64,000 nt of DNA from Didymella arachidicola. Its lineage: Eukaryota; Ascomycota; Dothideomycetes; Pleosporales; Didymellaceae. The translations under genes and the position numbers were made by a program. Positions 38,830 to 50,100 of the stretch are shown one piece after another. The stretch covers positions 1,922,001 through 1,986,000 of the forward strand of contig CM049986.1 of the NCBI GenBank assembly GCA_016630955.3. The letters run 5' to 3'. The first letter of the stretch is position 1, and each line of letters starts with the position of its first letter. Below the pieces are notes generated by a model. The model was not told the DNA's origin. It was given only the letters and a program-made list of their open reading frames with translations, and ran no database searches.

Positions 38830-40816
38830 CTACCCCGCTTGTCTGTACCTGCTCCTCAACTCATCGATCTCGCGCTGGAATTTATCCATATCCTCCAAAA
38901 TACTACTCGAATCCTTCCTGGTCTCCATCCCCACACCCAGCGAATCCTCCGCCTCCTCCCTTGGCGAATACAGCGCGTACTCGCTCACACCTCTATCTTC
39001 TGCGGGCGCATGCTCATGCCGCAGGGAGAGCTCGCTCGCACCGCTGGCGCGCCTGTTCTTATCGAGGCTCGTGCGCCGGAGATCCGCGCTGGTTCGCCTG
39101 TGCTCTGTGCTTGTCCTGCGGCTTTCTGTCGGCGACGAAGAGGGGATCAACGGGCGTTGCTGGTCCAGGCTCGAGCGGCCGGAGCCTGGTCTTCGGCGGG
39201 GTGGCGGGGGTGGCGGGGCCATGCCGTTGCTGGTTTCGCTGGGTGCGAGGCGTAGGCTGTTGCGCTTCGATGCGGTGGAGGCGGTGCGGGAGAGTGGCGC
39301 TTCTGGCTCGCCTTCCAGTGTGCTTCTTCGAGAAGATGGGCCGCGTGATGAGCCTGTTGTCCGGACCGAGGTTTTTCGCTGAGGCGGTTCGGTCGAGGAT
39401 GAGTTGGCGCTTGATGAGGCAATGTCGGACAGACGTGCTCCGTGTCTTGACGGCGGAGGCGGCGGCGGTGCTTTCGAGCTTGGTGTTGTCGTGGCGTTGC
39501 TTGCAACTTCGCCAGGAGTGGGCATTGCCGAAACATCAAGGGAATGTTGTGATGACAAAGTCAACGATGAGCTGCTCCTCGATCGATTCTCAGCCGATGA
39601 CTGTCGGAGCTGACTCTGTCTGCGAGCCAGAGGAACAGGTGGAGGCGCTCTCTTTTGCTGCAGCGAGTTCGATCTGCTCAGCGATTCGTCAGACCTCTCG
39701 AACGGCGGCGATGTGTTGCTTCGCGGCTTATCTGGTGTATCGATGGAAAGTGGTGGCGGTGACAGAAGAGGTGTTGGCGGGAGTGGCTTGCTCGTGTCTG
39801 AGGTGTTTCGTGGGCGAGTCGCTGGTGAAGGCGCTGCTTCTGACACCGTGAAGCTCTCGAATGGCACCGTCTGCGGCTGTCGCGGCGACACAAGCTTGCC
39901 ATGGCGATGTGCTGGGGCAGGCGGTGGTTTCTTCTTCGATTTTACCCGCTCAGGCACCAGTGCAGCCACATCGTCCTCGTCCGAGCGGCCCATCTCATAT
40001 GAAGTCCTCGGAGACTCTGCAGGTGCCTCGTGTGCAGGCTCGAGCAGAGATTGCCGCGATATTGATGACGCGTCTGTGCTGCTCCCGCTCTCGACTACAG
40101 CTGCATTGGCCGAGCTCGGTGCAGGAGGCTGCGGAGCTTGCTTGGTCTGTCGCGGATACGGCCTGCCCGTGAGCAGCATGTTCTTGAAGCTCTCCACATC
40201 AAGGGAAGCTCTGTTGTTGCCTGGGGTCGCGCCTTCCGCAGATGCCCGGTCCTCCCCACCTGCCCTCTGAGGCTCCATGCTGGCGAGCGTCTTCGCAAAA
40301 GGGTTCGCCGGCGCTGCTGAGGGCGACAGAGCGGGGTAGCCTGTTCCAGAGGCCGAGTTCAAGCGTGCCATGACGTCCGGTCCTGCCAGACCATAGCTTC
40401 GTCCTGGTTCGCGCGTGTATGCGCCGGGAGACTGCGTGTTCGCGTAGGCGGCAAAACTCGCAGGGGACGCTGCGCCTACATGCTGGGCTGAGGCTGGCGG
40501 TGGCGCAAAAGACGCGGCGGGCGAGTCGTCTGGGCTGTCGAGGGCCGGTTGCGGTGGGATGGAGATGGCGGTGGATTCTATGCGCACATGCTTCTTTGTC
40601 CGGGGCGGCGGGGCGGCGGCGGGGGCAGGCACTGTGTCACCATTACTCTACTGCTGCCAGGCAGTCTGAAACGCAACGCAGCGGCATACCGTCGTCATGC
40701 TGGGTGCCGGCCTCGAGCCTGCGTGTCCTGGGCGCGGTGAAGGAAGTCCGCGGAAGAGGCGACGAGGGAGCTTGGGAGGGTGCGAGGGAGGTGCGGAACG
40801 GGTTGCCAGACGACAT
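38830..40816 (-). CDS. proline/serine-rich protein with NPF motifs and C-terminal coiled coil
   Basis: Exons 40816-40690 and 40631-38830 with a 58-bp intron (GTATGC...ACACAG); 642 aa. The start MSSGNPFRTSLAP and a second NPFAKTLA (about residue 150) are NPF tripeptides, which bind EH domains of endocytic adaptors such as Pan1/Ede1 (established for NPF motifs). KKHVRIEST near residue 55 is a conserved-looking block. Then follow a long disordered Ser/Pro/Arg region, several polyproline runs (KPPPAP, APPPPPPS, APPPPPPRRR; possible SH3 or profilin sites), Arg-Arg-Thr-Ser repeats (TSTEHRRTSADLRRTSLDK; possible PKA-type sites) and a coiled coil (ILEDMDKFQREIDELRSRYR) at the very end. Similar proteins occur across Pezizomycotina without a named function. 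An endocytosis or actin-patch role is inferred from the motifs only. Confidence 0.75.
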
Positions 40817-41194
40817 GGTGCAGTCAGGGACAATGCATTGCTCTATGTACGGGGACGAGCTCGTGAGGAGCGGTGAGGGTAATTAGTGCTGGACGTGAAC
40901 GCTGCTGCAGCTGCTGATGCTCGGATGGCCTGGCCCATCATCCGCCGACGTGCTTCGGCGCGCATATCGAGGGACAGCGAGCATGCCCCGCCATGTCATC
41001 ACTGCATCTTGACCTGTACGCCCCAATATTACACCGTACCTGGCGAGTAACGTTGCTGTGCGCCTGCTCGATACTCTGATTCGTCTCTGCTGTCTTCCCA
41101 TCCAGCTCGCGGCTATGGTGCTATAGTGCCATGAGGGCGCACACAACTCGGCCACGGCCACGCCCCACGGCTCATCCCTGCTCCCGGTGCTTCC
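40817..41194. other. upstream of the NPF-motif gene
   Basis: Promoter of the proline-rich gene and 3' flank of ECO1, with no gene recognised. Confidence 0.4.
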
Positions 41195-42446
41195 TCAGTC
41201 CATGTACACATGCCAGCCCGCCTCACTCCCAAAGTACTTCTGGGCCAGCTTCCCTCCACTGTCTGTTGGCTGGCTGAACGCAGTGAGGTGCTTGCCGACA
41301 GTCAAGCCGTACATGAAGTCACTCCTCGTACAATCCAGCAGCCTCCGCGCAAGCCCCTGTTTCCGGAACTGGCTCGACACCCAAATCCTCGAGATGCCGA
41401 GAATGGCCCTGTCTGCTGTCGTGCTGATACAGATAGATGAGCTCTGGGACTCGCCAAGTGTCTGCGCTGGCTCCTCAGATGTCCTGCTCTGCCCCAGCAC
41501 CGTGAAGGCTTCCTGTATCCTCTCCGCCAGACATGCTCCCACGCACTTCTGCCCTTGAACATGGAGGTATATCTTGTATTTGTCGCACTTCTCGGGAATT
41601 GCTGTTTCTACCTCAACATCTTCCGCACTTGCAGACAGTGTTGTTTGACTCCAGAGCTCCTCATCCGTTATGGGCACCGCGGCAAGCTCCGTATTGACGA
41701 CTTTCAGCACATCGCTCGCCTTGTTGCGCAGGGCAAGGACATCCTTGCGGCCAACGACGGCTATGAAGCTCCCGTCTCCTCCACTCCAGATCTGTTTGTG
41801 CCGCAGACGCTCAACCATAGGTTTCGTACAATCAACACCGCCAAAATTCATTGCGTGGAACTTTTTATGCAACGCCACGTCCTCGGCGTTCGATGGTATG
41901 TATTCCATGCCGCAAGTCTTGCAGGCTTTGCGATGCTGGCCGACCAGGTCAAGTTGCATCTGCACCATGCGCTTCTTCTTGGGTGGCAGCGGCTTCGGCG
42001 GACTTTGCGCATTGTGACTGCGTTCAGACAGAACCTCGGGGGCAGAAACACTGTGCTTCAGTTTTCTCTTAAACAGCGAGAACACAGGTCGTCTCCGTAC
42101 CTCTGGCGGCGGAGAGCTCTCCAGCACTGGTGATGAGGGCGGTGATGATCGCGAGGGTGCATCTGAGACACTCGGTGGTGATAGCTGCGGACTAGAGCTC
42201 GGGGGCGCAGAATTTATGCGCGTAGGTGACGGAGAGCATGCTCTTGTTGATTTCAAAGAAAGCGTTGCTGGAGGTGTAGGCTCGGTATCGGCATCCTCGA
42301 CGCGTCTGCGCTTAGCGGGTGGTTCTGCATGGAAAAGCGGTCGTTTTGTCTGTCGCGAGTAGGTCCTGACGACTTTTCTGACAAACAATCAGCTACAGCG
42401 CAATAACAGATATGCACTGCACGTACTTTGTAGACGAAGGAAACAT
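41195..42446 (-). CDS. ECO1: cohesin acetyltransferase ECO1/CTF7 (ESCO family)
   Basis: Acetylates the Smc3 cohesin subunit during S phase to establish sister-chromatid cohesion. Exon 1 is only 20 nt (42446-42427). A 49-bp intron (GTACGT...TTGTCAG) leads to exon 2, 42377-41195; 400 aa. The join reads MFPSSTKKVVRTYSRQTKR. After a Ser/Pro-rich linker comes the C2H2-type zinc finger (CKTCGMEYIPSNAEDVALHKKFH), preceded by MQLDLVGQHRK. The acetyltransferase domain includes CVGACLAERI, ILGISRIWVSSQFRKQGLAR (acetyl-CoA loop) and the C-terminal AFSQPTDSGGKLAQKYFG. All family hallmarks are present. Confidence 0.95.
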
Positions 42447-42946
42447 TGTTGCGGGAATGAATAGAAATGAGATGCTCGTACATGGTCGCGTGTTGCTCCA
42501 CGACGCGTCGCGCGTGCAAAACGGCGCTAAGAGTCACCGCTCGTCTAGAACCTCAGACGTCATGCATGCTGCCAACATCAACCACCTCTCTGTCCTTGAG
42601 GCTGGAAAATATAACATGTATTGCTGAGATCCCATATGCCATGTGGATCGTACGACAGTGAAAAGAGTCGCCGCGCTATGCAAATGAGGAAGGTGCTTAG
42701 CGCAAGTGCTTACCAGATACCCACCAAGAAACAAATCGCACAATTGACTCAATGTCATTCCGTATGACAGATTCAATACGTGACTCAAAACACTTCCTCA
42801 CATATATGTCGTGATCTTAGCGTGTACGAGATATTCTGAACGACTCTGCATCACTCGCTGCAGCAGCCAGCCAAGTCGAACCTGCACAGCTCCAACACAC
42901 CACCCAGGATATCAAGATCCAACCACCACAAAGACAATCCACCACC
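42447..42946. promoter_or_regulatory. divergent promoter region of ECO1 and the GNAT gene
   Basis: 500 bp between outward-pointing genes. The ECO1 side carries a perfect ACGCGT. The GNAT side is C/A-rich (about 42870-42946), typical of a leader. Confidence 0.5.
42503..42508. promoter_or_regulatory. candidate MCB (MBF) site ACGCGT upstream of ECO1
   Basis: Perfect palindromic ACGCGT inside CGACGCGTCGCGCG, 57 bp before the ECO1 start codon. In yeasts MBF drives S-phase genes from this motif. Function here is inferred. Confidence 0.45.
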
Positions 42947-43603
42947 ATGGCAGCCCAACCAACTCCCGCCCACCCCATCACCATGGAATCCCAGGTCTCT
43001 ACCCAGGTCTCCACCCCCTCCATCCCCACCCCAATCTTCACCACCCCTCGCCTCATCGTCCGCCCTCTGCACCCCCAAGACGCCCCCTCAATGTCCCACG
43101 CCGCCAACAACCCCAAAATCACAAAATACATGTCCCTCGGCTTTCCGTCCCCCTACACACTCGACACCGCCCACGGCTGGATATCCATGAACCTCACCGC
43201 GCCGATTCTAAACTGGGCCATCTGCCTAGCATCGGACCCGCACACCGTGGTCGGCGGGTGCGGACTCAAGCCCGGTGTCGACGTGCAGACGCACTGCGCG
43301 GAGGTGGGGTATTGGATTGGCGAGGAGCATTGGGGGAAGGGGTTTATTACGGAGATGTTGGGGGGGTTGACTGAGTGGGTTTTCACGAGCGAGGAGCGTA
43401 GGTTGGCCGGGAAGGAGGGGCGGAGGTGGACGAGGTTGTGGGGAGGGATTTTTGAGGGGAATGGCGCAAGTATGAGGTGTTTTGAGAAGTGTGGGTATGT
43501 TAGGGAGGGCGTGTTGAGGGGTGCGGTGGAGAAGCATGGCGAGAAGTGTGGGCTGGTGGTGTATGGGTTGCTGAAAGAGGAGTGGGAGGGGAGGCGGACA
43601 TGA
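42947..43603 (+). CDS. GNAT-family N-acetyltransferase (RimJ/RimL-like)
   Basis: Intronless, 218 aa. The domain begins IFTTPRLIVRPLHPQDAPSM, the RimJ/RimL-type start. It has VGYWIGEEHWGKGFITEML (acetyl-CoA binding motif A) and NGASMRCFEKCGYVREG near the end, both standard for Pfam Acetyltransf_3. The substrate may be a ribosomal protein N-terminus or a small amine and cannot be told. Two in-frame ATGs lie at 42947 and 42983. The coding strand is C-rich in the first half and sharply G-rich from about 43240. Confidence 0.88.
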   Translation: MAAQPTPAHPITMESQVSTQVSTPSIPTPIFTTPRLIVRPLHPQDAPSMSHAANNPKITKYMSLGFPSPYTLDTAHGWISMNLTAPILNWAICLASDPHTVVGGCGLKPGVDVQTHCAEVGYWIGEEHWGKGFITEMLGGLTEWVFTSEERRLAGKEGRRWTRLWGGIFEGNGASMRCFEKCGYVREGVLRGAVEKHGEKCGLVVYGLLKEEWEGRRT

Positions 43604-43823
43604 GGATTGTAGGTGAAGACGTGGGGAAGCGATATAGCAGGTCGGAGTGGAGGTGGATCGGGCGAAAGAGATGGGCCGTTTTGTTGAGGTGATCCTCCTG
43701 ACCTGATGATCCAGGCTCTTGTTATTGTTCAGGCGCACTCTTGCCGATTCGTAAACATCGGGGAACCAGCTTCAATCCCTAGATTGCCATGCATCCAATT
43801 GATATATTGCAGGGCAGACAATG

Positions 43824-44994
43824 CTACGATTCCACCTCTTGGACTACCCGTTCGCTTTCCGGCAAGATGCTCCAGTTGGGACTTTGCTCAGCTTTCAGCC
43901 ACTTGAAGTCATCAATCTGATCCCACTGATTCTGCACCGTCTTCATTTCCTCACTGATCATACTTTCCGGTAATGGCGCAAACCGGACGCCTTCACAATC
44001 CTCGATAATCGGCCGCGACGCGCAGTGTAGGTATACGTCCACATTTTTCGCGCCGTGCATCCGGAATTGCCGCGTCGCGACATACAACTTCGTGTTCGCT
44101 ACGTCGGTGATGTGTGTTGCACCCGCCACGCGCCCAGTGACGACGGTGCTAGATAGTATATTCTTGAGATACAGTGCTGCGAAAGGGGATACAGCAGCCG
44201 GCACGCTGAGGTCGACAGTACAGTTTATGAGATTTGTGATCGTTCCGGAGCTCGTTGCGTGCGATGCTGAGCCTGGTGCGATGATGCTGAGAGCGTTGTG
44301 GTTGCTGATGTGTATGCTTGTCACGGAAGAGAAAGACGGTCGCCGTACGCCGCCGTTTGTGTCAGAGATACCGTCGCTTGTTATCGCAGTACCAGTGTGA
44401 AGTAAGAGCGCAGCTTCCTGTTCTTTTCGCTCGCCGGGAGAGAGCCTGTCAAGTGGTGTTGGTGCGAAGGAGGAGTTTATGTTGGACGTGTCTGAGGTGA
44501 CGATTGGGGCGCGGAGGCGCTGTGAGGCGGCGAGTTCAGCAGCGTCTGAGATAGAGATCGCAGATGCGTTTTTGCGCGTTTTGAAGGCGAACTTCTTTGG
44601 TGGGTTGAAGGTTTGACGGATATTCTGTAGCTTCTCGGAGAGTGCTTTGATGGCCTGGGTGTGTCAGTTGTGTTGTCCGAGATGAAGTCGGCAGAGAGTA
44701 CCTCGCTGTAGGTTCGCTGATCGTATGCTGGGATGTAACCCGAGGCATCTTTGACCTCGAGAGACAGTCGATCTATGCCGGCCAGGCAGTGGTCTACAGC
44801 ATCGTTGCGTTCACCTCCTCCGCCTGCAGTCGCGAGGTTTTTCAGACGCTCCATCTGCTCTTGAAGTGCTGGAAAAGTCAGTTAAAGAATCATTGATACA
44901 GGCTACACAATGTACCGGTCACTTCATGGCGAAAGTAGCGAAAGAACCGGTCTTTCGAGTCGACCTCGGATTGTGTCTGTGAAGCCGCCTGCAT
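43824..44994 (-). CDS. tubulin-binding cofactor C
   Basis: GTPase-activating cofactor in the last step of alpha/beta-tubulin folding, related to RP2. Exons 44994-44916, 44868-44702 and 44654-43824 with introns of 47 bp each (GTACAT...CCAG, GTACTC...CCCAG); 358 aa. The N-terminal helical part (DRFFRYFRHEVT-ALQEQMERL and RNDAVDHCLAGIDRLSLEVK) is the spectrin-like domain. A linker with KKFAFKTRK follows. The C-terminal beta-helix C-CAP/TBCC domain has TNLINCTVDLS, GRVAGATHITDVANTKLYVA, CRQFRMHGAK-type (ATRQFRMHGAKNVDVYLHC) and the catalytic-loop region RPIIEDCEGVRFAP. The final stretch has NQWDQIDDFKWLK, typical of the family. Confidence 0.92.
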
Positions 44995-45967
44995 GGCGTC
45001 GTCTAGGGTCAAAAAACAACAAATGAGCTCGAGAGGCCAGCAACTCAATCTATATGGCAATTCCGGTCAATTTTGTAGATTACGAATCGCAAAGCGCGTG
45101 GTCGCGCGAGATATATCGGTGTAGTGGGGCACATCTGGGCGAGGAAAGCGCGACCAGCGCGTCGCAGCTCCACGGGAAGATCGAGTGCATCATCATTCAG
45201 AGTGCCATGGCAATAATCGCCCTGAGACGATCCGTTCCAGGTAAGAAGATTAGTGAAAGGCTCACGCGCCGGGCACCATTTCACACATTAAAGCCAATCG
45301 GTGGTGGTGTCTAGGATCGACTACCCCGCAAAACGTCACCAGTCTGGCATTCCTGGATGCGGGTGCACGTGCATGACTTATAGCTTTGGCTAGGCATGCG
45401 AATTCGGTATTGCTTCAAATTAAAACGACTCTACTGTCTTTCGTGTATCGTGATCACAATCCTTCCTACTGTCAAATTACCAGTCTTTTGCTGTCGAACG
45501 GCCCAAAAGCCAACTGATCGATTGCTTAGATTGACTCAGCTTGTAGATAACTTACTCACGAAATGCGAGCAAGCACTGGCAACTCTGTTGGCTCGACTAC
45601 TTGACCCAGGGTAAGAAGGCTGGCATGCGTAGTCGGGTCGGGAGGGGCTGCACCATGCTCCCCATGAGTCGTAGGCAAAAACTGTGGGCAGATAATTGCA
45701 TAATTGCAGATAGTGTTTTCAATGAACCCATGCGTGTCTCAAGGAAATATGCCCACCGCGTGCCTGCAGACTGGGGCTACTCTCAGCTTAGCTGTAGAGT
45801 ATGCGTTGCATCGAAGCGCAGCGACTGCGGAATGTCCGTTCAAACTTGACGATGTTGTCATTTCAACCTTGTGAAACAAGAGGTATGTACAAGTGTTATG
45901 AAGTGCTCGATTCTTGTGAGTCGATGTCTGCTTCTGGTGTAAACTCCAAGGAAAATGCGTGTTGCGT
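44995..45967. other. intergenic, no gene seen (0.97 kb)
   Basis: Cofactor C promoter on the left and the 3' flank of NDUFA11 on the right. Both strands checked, with only short frames lacking support. Confidence 0.4.
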
Positions 45968-46700
45968 CTAGGCCTCCGCCGCCTTCACATCTATGCCGTA
46001 CTTCGCCTGGATCCTCTGTCGCCTTCTCTCCTCGTACCCGGGGCCGTAGATACCTGAAATTGTCAACAACGGATCTTGGTTTGTGACATCAAGCTCCACT
46101 TACCACGTCCCTCGCCCAGCTGCTCGAGCGTTTCCGACAATGGTCGTCGGCGGAGCTTCTTCATGGCCTCCCTACGCTCAATCTCCTCCTCGTCTAGCTC
46201 ACCGGATGCTGTGCCGCGCAGACCAGCTGTGTACCTGAAAGCCGCCATGCCAGTTCCAAAGACCGCACCAGCACCGAGCATGAACGGCAGGCTGCGCTCT
46301 AAGCATTGTTAGCCCTATTCACGCCATCAGCTCCCTCGCACATACTCATGATTCCAGCGACTGCACCAGCAGCAAATCCGGCGTAGAATTCGTTGTAGCA
46401 GTCGTCCTTCTGTTGCAGATTGGCAGTCGCGTCGAGTGTGAACTGGTATGCAGCTCCAGCACCGGCTACCACTCAATTAGCTTTCCAGAGCCTTAAGAGC
46501 TACCAATTGAGTGTTTGCGCACCGAAAAGAGCAATCACACCTCCCGACCGTGTGAGGATGCCCATGGCTCCGACATTCTGCTTGCGGAGCGTGTTCTGGA
46601 CACCAGCGATGACGGCACCGGCGGCAGTCGTCTGCAGCGCGGCCCTGCCAGTGTTATGGAGAGCATCCCGAGGGTGGTAGGTAGGCTGTTCTTCGGCCAT
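45968..46700 (-). CDS. complex I subunit NUO21.3b (NDUFA11 / B14.7 family)
   Basis: Membrane-arm accessory subunit of mitochondrial complex I, distantly related to Tim17/22/23. Four exons: 46700-46523, 46465-46346, 46298-46104 and 46053-45968, with introns of 57, 47 and 50 bp; all junctions are phase 1 and the sum is 192 aa. Exon 1 reads HNTGRAALQTTAAGAVIAG and RKQNVGAMGILTRSGGVIA. Exon 2 reads KDDCYNEFYAGFAAGAVAGI. Exon 3 is LPFMLGAGAVFGTGMAAFRY, then a charged segment. Exon 4 ends RRRQRIQAKYGIDVKAAEA. The Gly-rich helices match the fold. It is the second complex I subunit in the window, not adjacent to the first. Confidence 0.88.
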
Positions 46701-47188
46701 GGCGGGCTGACTGGCTGTGGCTATCTCGTCTTGGGAGCTCTCGACATCGACATGCATGTGGTTGAAGTTGGCTCGGACTTGGCGCGCTAACGCTCGATTG
46801 GGTCGCGCGCAGTCGGCGGGCACTGCATCATCGCCGCCATGCGTCTTGAATGGTCGCAAGGCGGAGAGCCTGGGGAGCTGCATGTGCTTCCACTGTTTAG
46901 TTGTTTGACGCTTGACGCGCAGCGCATGTCTTGCATTTCTTGACACAATCACACTGTGTTCGTATCGTACAATGATTACCAGAAGACCATAGCACCCGCT
47001 ACCTGCCTGCCGCCTATGCCATGCGCCTGCACCGTTAGACACTTGCAGTCGCGCGCTGTCCGTTTGACGCTTTACTTCTCACCGCCCCCATCGTGCCCAC
47101 ATCTTATACATCCCCTCATAGCTAGCTCCCATTCCTGCATCTGTCACACATAACGACTGTCGACACCGCATTCATAGCTGTCACAGTC
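46701..47188. promoter_or_regulatory. divergent promoter of NDUFA11 and the UBP2-like gene
   Basis: 488 bp between outward-pointing genes. The right part (about 47060-47120) is C/T-rich. Confidence 0.45.
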
Positions 47189-50100
47189 ATGGCGCCTGGT
47201 ACAGTACTCTGAAGCAAGGTGGTCGCAGCAGCTAACGAACTGTCACCACAGGCAAGACAGCGCCACGGCTGCTCCAGGACCTTCTCACATATGATCCCCG
47301 CCGCGAAGAACGCGCAGGCCGCAACCTTCTCACCAGCGCCCCGCCCGAACATACCCCCAGTCGAAACGGCATCCCCGCGGTTCCTAGAGGCAACTGCAGA
47401 CATGCGCTCGTAAGAAAAGAAGAACAGTCTATCCTGCCAGCCCCTACCAATAACGACAGTCTGCTACACAAAGTCGCATCCTACTGCACCCAATGTCGCT
47501 GGCACATCGACGTCATCGTCTCTGTCAAAGAGCAGGGAGGCTGGCAGCGGCTATGTGGACGGCAGAACGTAGAATACCCGCTTCACCACTTCGTATTCGA
47601 TGGCGATGATAAGGGACAGAGTAAAGGAGTGGGCAGTCAGCAAGGTCCCAGATCGTTCAGCTTTCATTGCACATCGCCAGATTGCTCAACCTCGGTGCAG
47701 ATGGAACTCAAGCCGCCACGCTTTACAGAGCACGACCAGCAACTATTGATGAACAAGGCAGGGTTGAGAAAGAGGTTCCAAGATGCCCAGGGGCTTATAG
47801 GGGAGCGCGAGGGTGAGACCATGTCTCGACCTGTCGATGGGCCTGACTTTCTGGATACGTTCCTGAAAGACTCTCTCAACCCTGTTCCAGGCAAGACGCG
47901 AGTGCCTCTTATGAACAGGAAATTTGCAAAAACCTTTTGGAGAGATTGCGACTCGATCTTGAAGAAACTAGGCTTTCAATACGTCCTTGAGGAGAGCGAG
48001 AAAGAGGAGGAAGACGCAGTTGAGGCATGGTATCTCCCTAAGCCTGAAGCGCCTCAGAATCTTCACGACTCGAGCTTGCGTATAATCATTGAGGATGCTC
48101 GTTACGAGCTGAACAGTATGATACAAGCCGTGCCCGAGCCAGAACGCCAAAACATCAGGCAACAGCCGATGTACCCTGTGCCTTCACAGGGTGATATTGA
48201 GAGGATACTGGCGTGTCATGATTGTGAGTATACCCTGGCTCAGGGTCTGTTCAACTGCTGACGAAGATCAAAGACGAAAAGGTCGCTGGTCGAACGCGCA
48301 GCACGAGCTCTGCTGAAGAGGATCATCCGTATGTGAGCTGAGACGATACTAAGATGACAACTGACACAGTGGTAGCAATTACGCCGCTCTTGGTGCACTT
48401 GGAGACTTTGTAGACTCCCTTATAAGTTTTGCTTACAAACGGCAAAGTGCCGTCGACAAGCCTAACGCACCTTACTACCTCGAATGTTTCCAGGATATCG
48501 CCATCGGTCGCGACAGCGATACCTTACAGATGGATGTCGCTATGCTCGCTTCGCAAGATGTCCCCAATCGACGCGAGTTGGAGAATGCGTATCGATCCAT
48601 TGGCCTAGATCCGGCTCACGGAAGCACACTTAGTGACCAGTTCATCGTCGACCAGACTAGGTCTCGCCTACCCGACATCTCCCCGCCGCAACGTCAAGAG
48701 TTGCGCAGGCATTTGCGGATCATCGGCAATGCGCGTGGCAGCGAAATGATCCAAAGAGAAGCTAGCGAATCCATCGACACGTACGACGAAGCGCTATCCT
48801 GGCTCGACCTTGATCAGTCGCAACCTGATGATTTCATTCGGACCATGTTCACCATCAAAGTGGGTACAGCGTTACCAAGCTTTCGATAAATTGTTTACTG
48901 ACGCGGCCAAGACAACGGACAATCCTTCATGTATCGAGTCTGCGCGAAAAGCAGTCTCTGTCATCGCCGAACATCGAAACAGCGACCGACTTCGACAATT
49001 CCTGCACGAAGGAACGATGCCTGAGCAAGAGATGGATCTGAGCGAGGCATATGCATTGTTTGACATCTCAGCGATGGGCGACAGGAAGAATGTCGACCTC
49101 TCTGTCTTGCAGAGCATGATGGTCGTCGCTGCACCCAGCGATGTCGCCAAGCTTGAGAAAGCGTTCGCCTTGGTTCAAAACGACCAAGCACATAATTACA
49201 ACAACAAAGACGAACAGTCCACGAAGCCAGACTCAAGAGTGAACGACTTTCCCTTGGATACTTGGCCTGTAGGCTGCCGCAATAACGGCAACACATGCTA
49301 CCTAAACAGCGTCCTCCAGTTCTTATTCACCATCACTCCTCTGCGACAATTGATTCTGAATTTTGAAGAATACGAACAGGATCCTTCGCCAGAAGCGCTA
49401 AAGAACAAGAAGGTGGGTCGCGCTGTCGTCACGCCCGAAAGAGTGGTGACGGCTCAGAAGTTCGTGCGCGAGCTACAAAGTCTGTTCCAGTTGATGATCC
49501 GGGCACCCACTGATAACGTTCTACCAACGAAGTACCTTGCCGAACTAGCTCTGTGCAAGACAGATGCCCCGGAGGTCGAAGACAAGGCGCCTGATGCTGA
49601 GAGCTTAGCCAAGAACGAGATATCGAACGGCACCGAGCCTGTCTCAACCGAAGAGAGCAAAGCAGTGAACGCTGTGTCCGATGCAGTCATGAGCGGAGAT
49701 AACGACGTCCAGGATAGCGGGCCAGATGGCGGGCACTTCACACAAGGAGCAGGCAGACTGCCTGAAGCGAGCGACAAGCCTTCGCCTCCTGCTCGACCAC
49801 CGCCTATCCCACCCCGACCAAAAGTACAGGAGCAGCAGAAGTCCAAGGATGAACATATCGCCGAGAGTGCTAAACAACAAGATGCTGCCGAAGTCATGGG
49901 AAATATCATGGACTTGATCTCATGCGCAATCAAGCCAGATTCCATCATGCGTGACGGCGAGCAGGCAGACCTCATCAAAGACCTCTTCTTCAGCGACGTG
50001 ACAATTGTGCGGAACACAAAAGATAAGGTCGAGAAGACGAATGAGCTCAGGAATCACCACTTGATCTCAGCGGGAGGGCGCGACCGTCACCTCTACGCGG

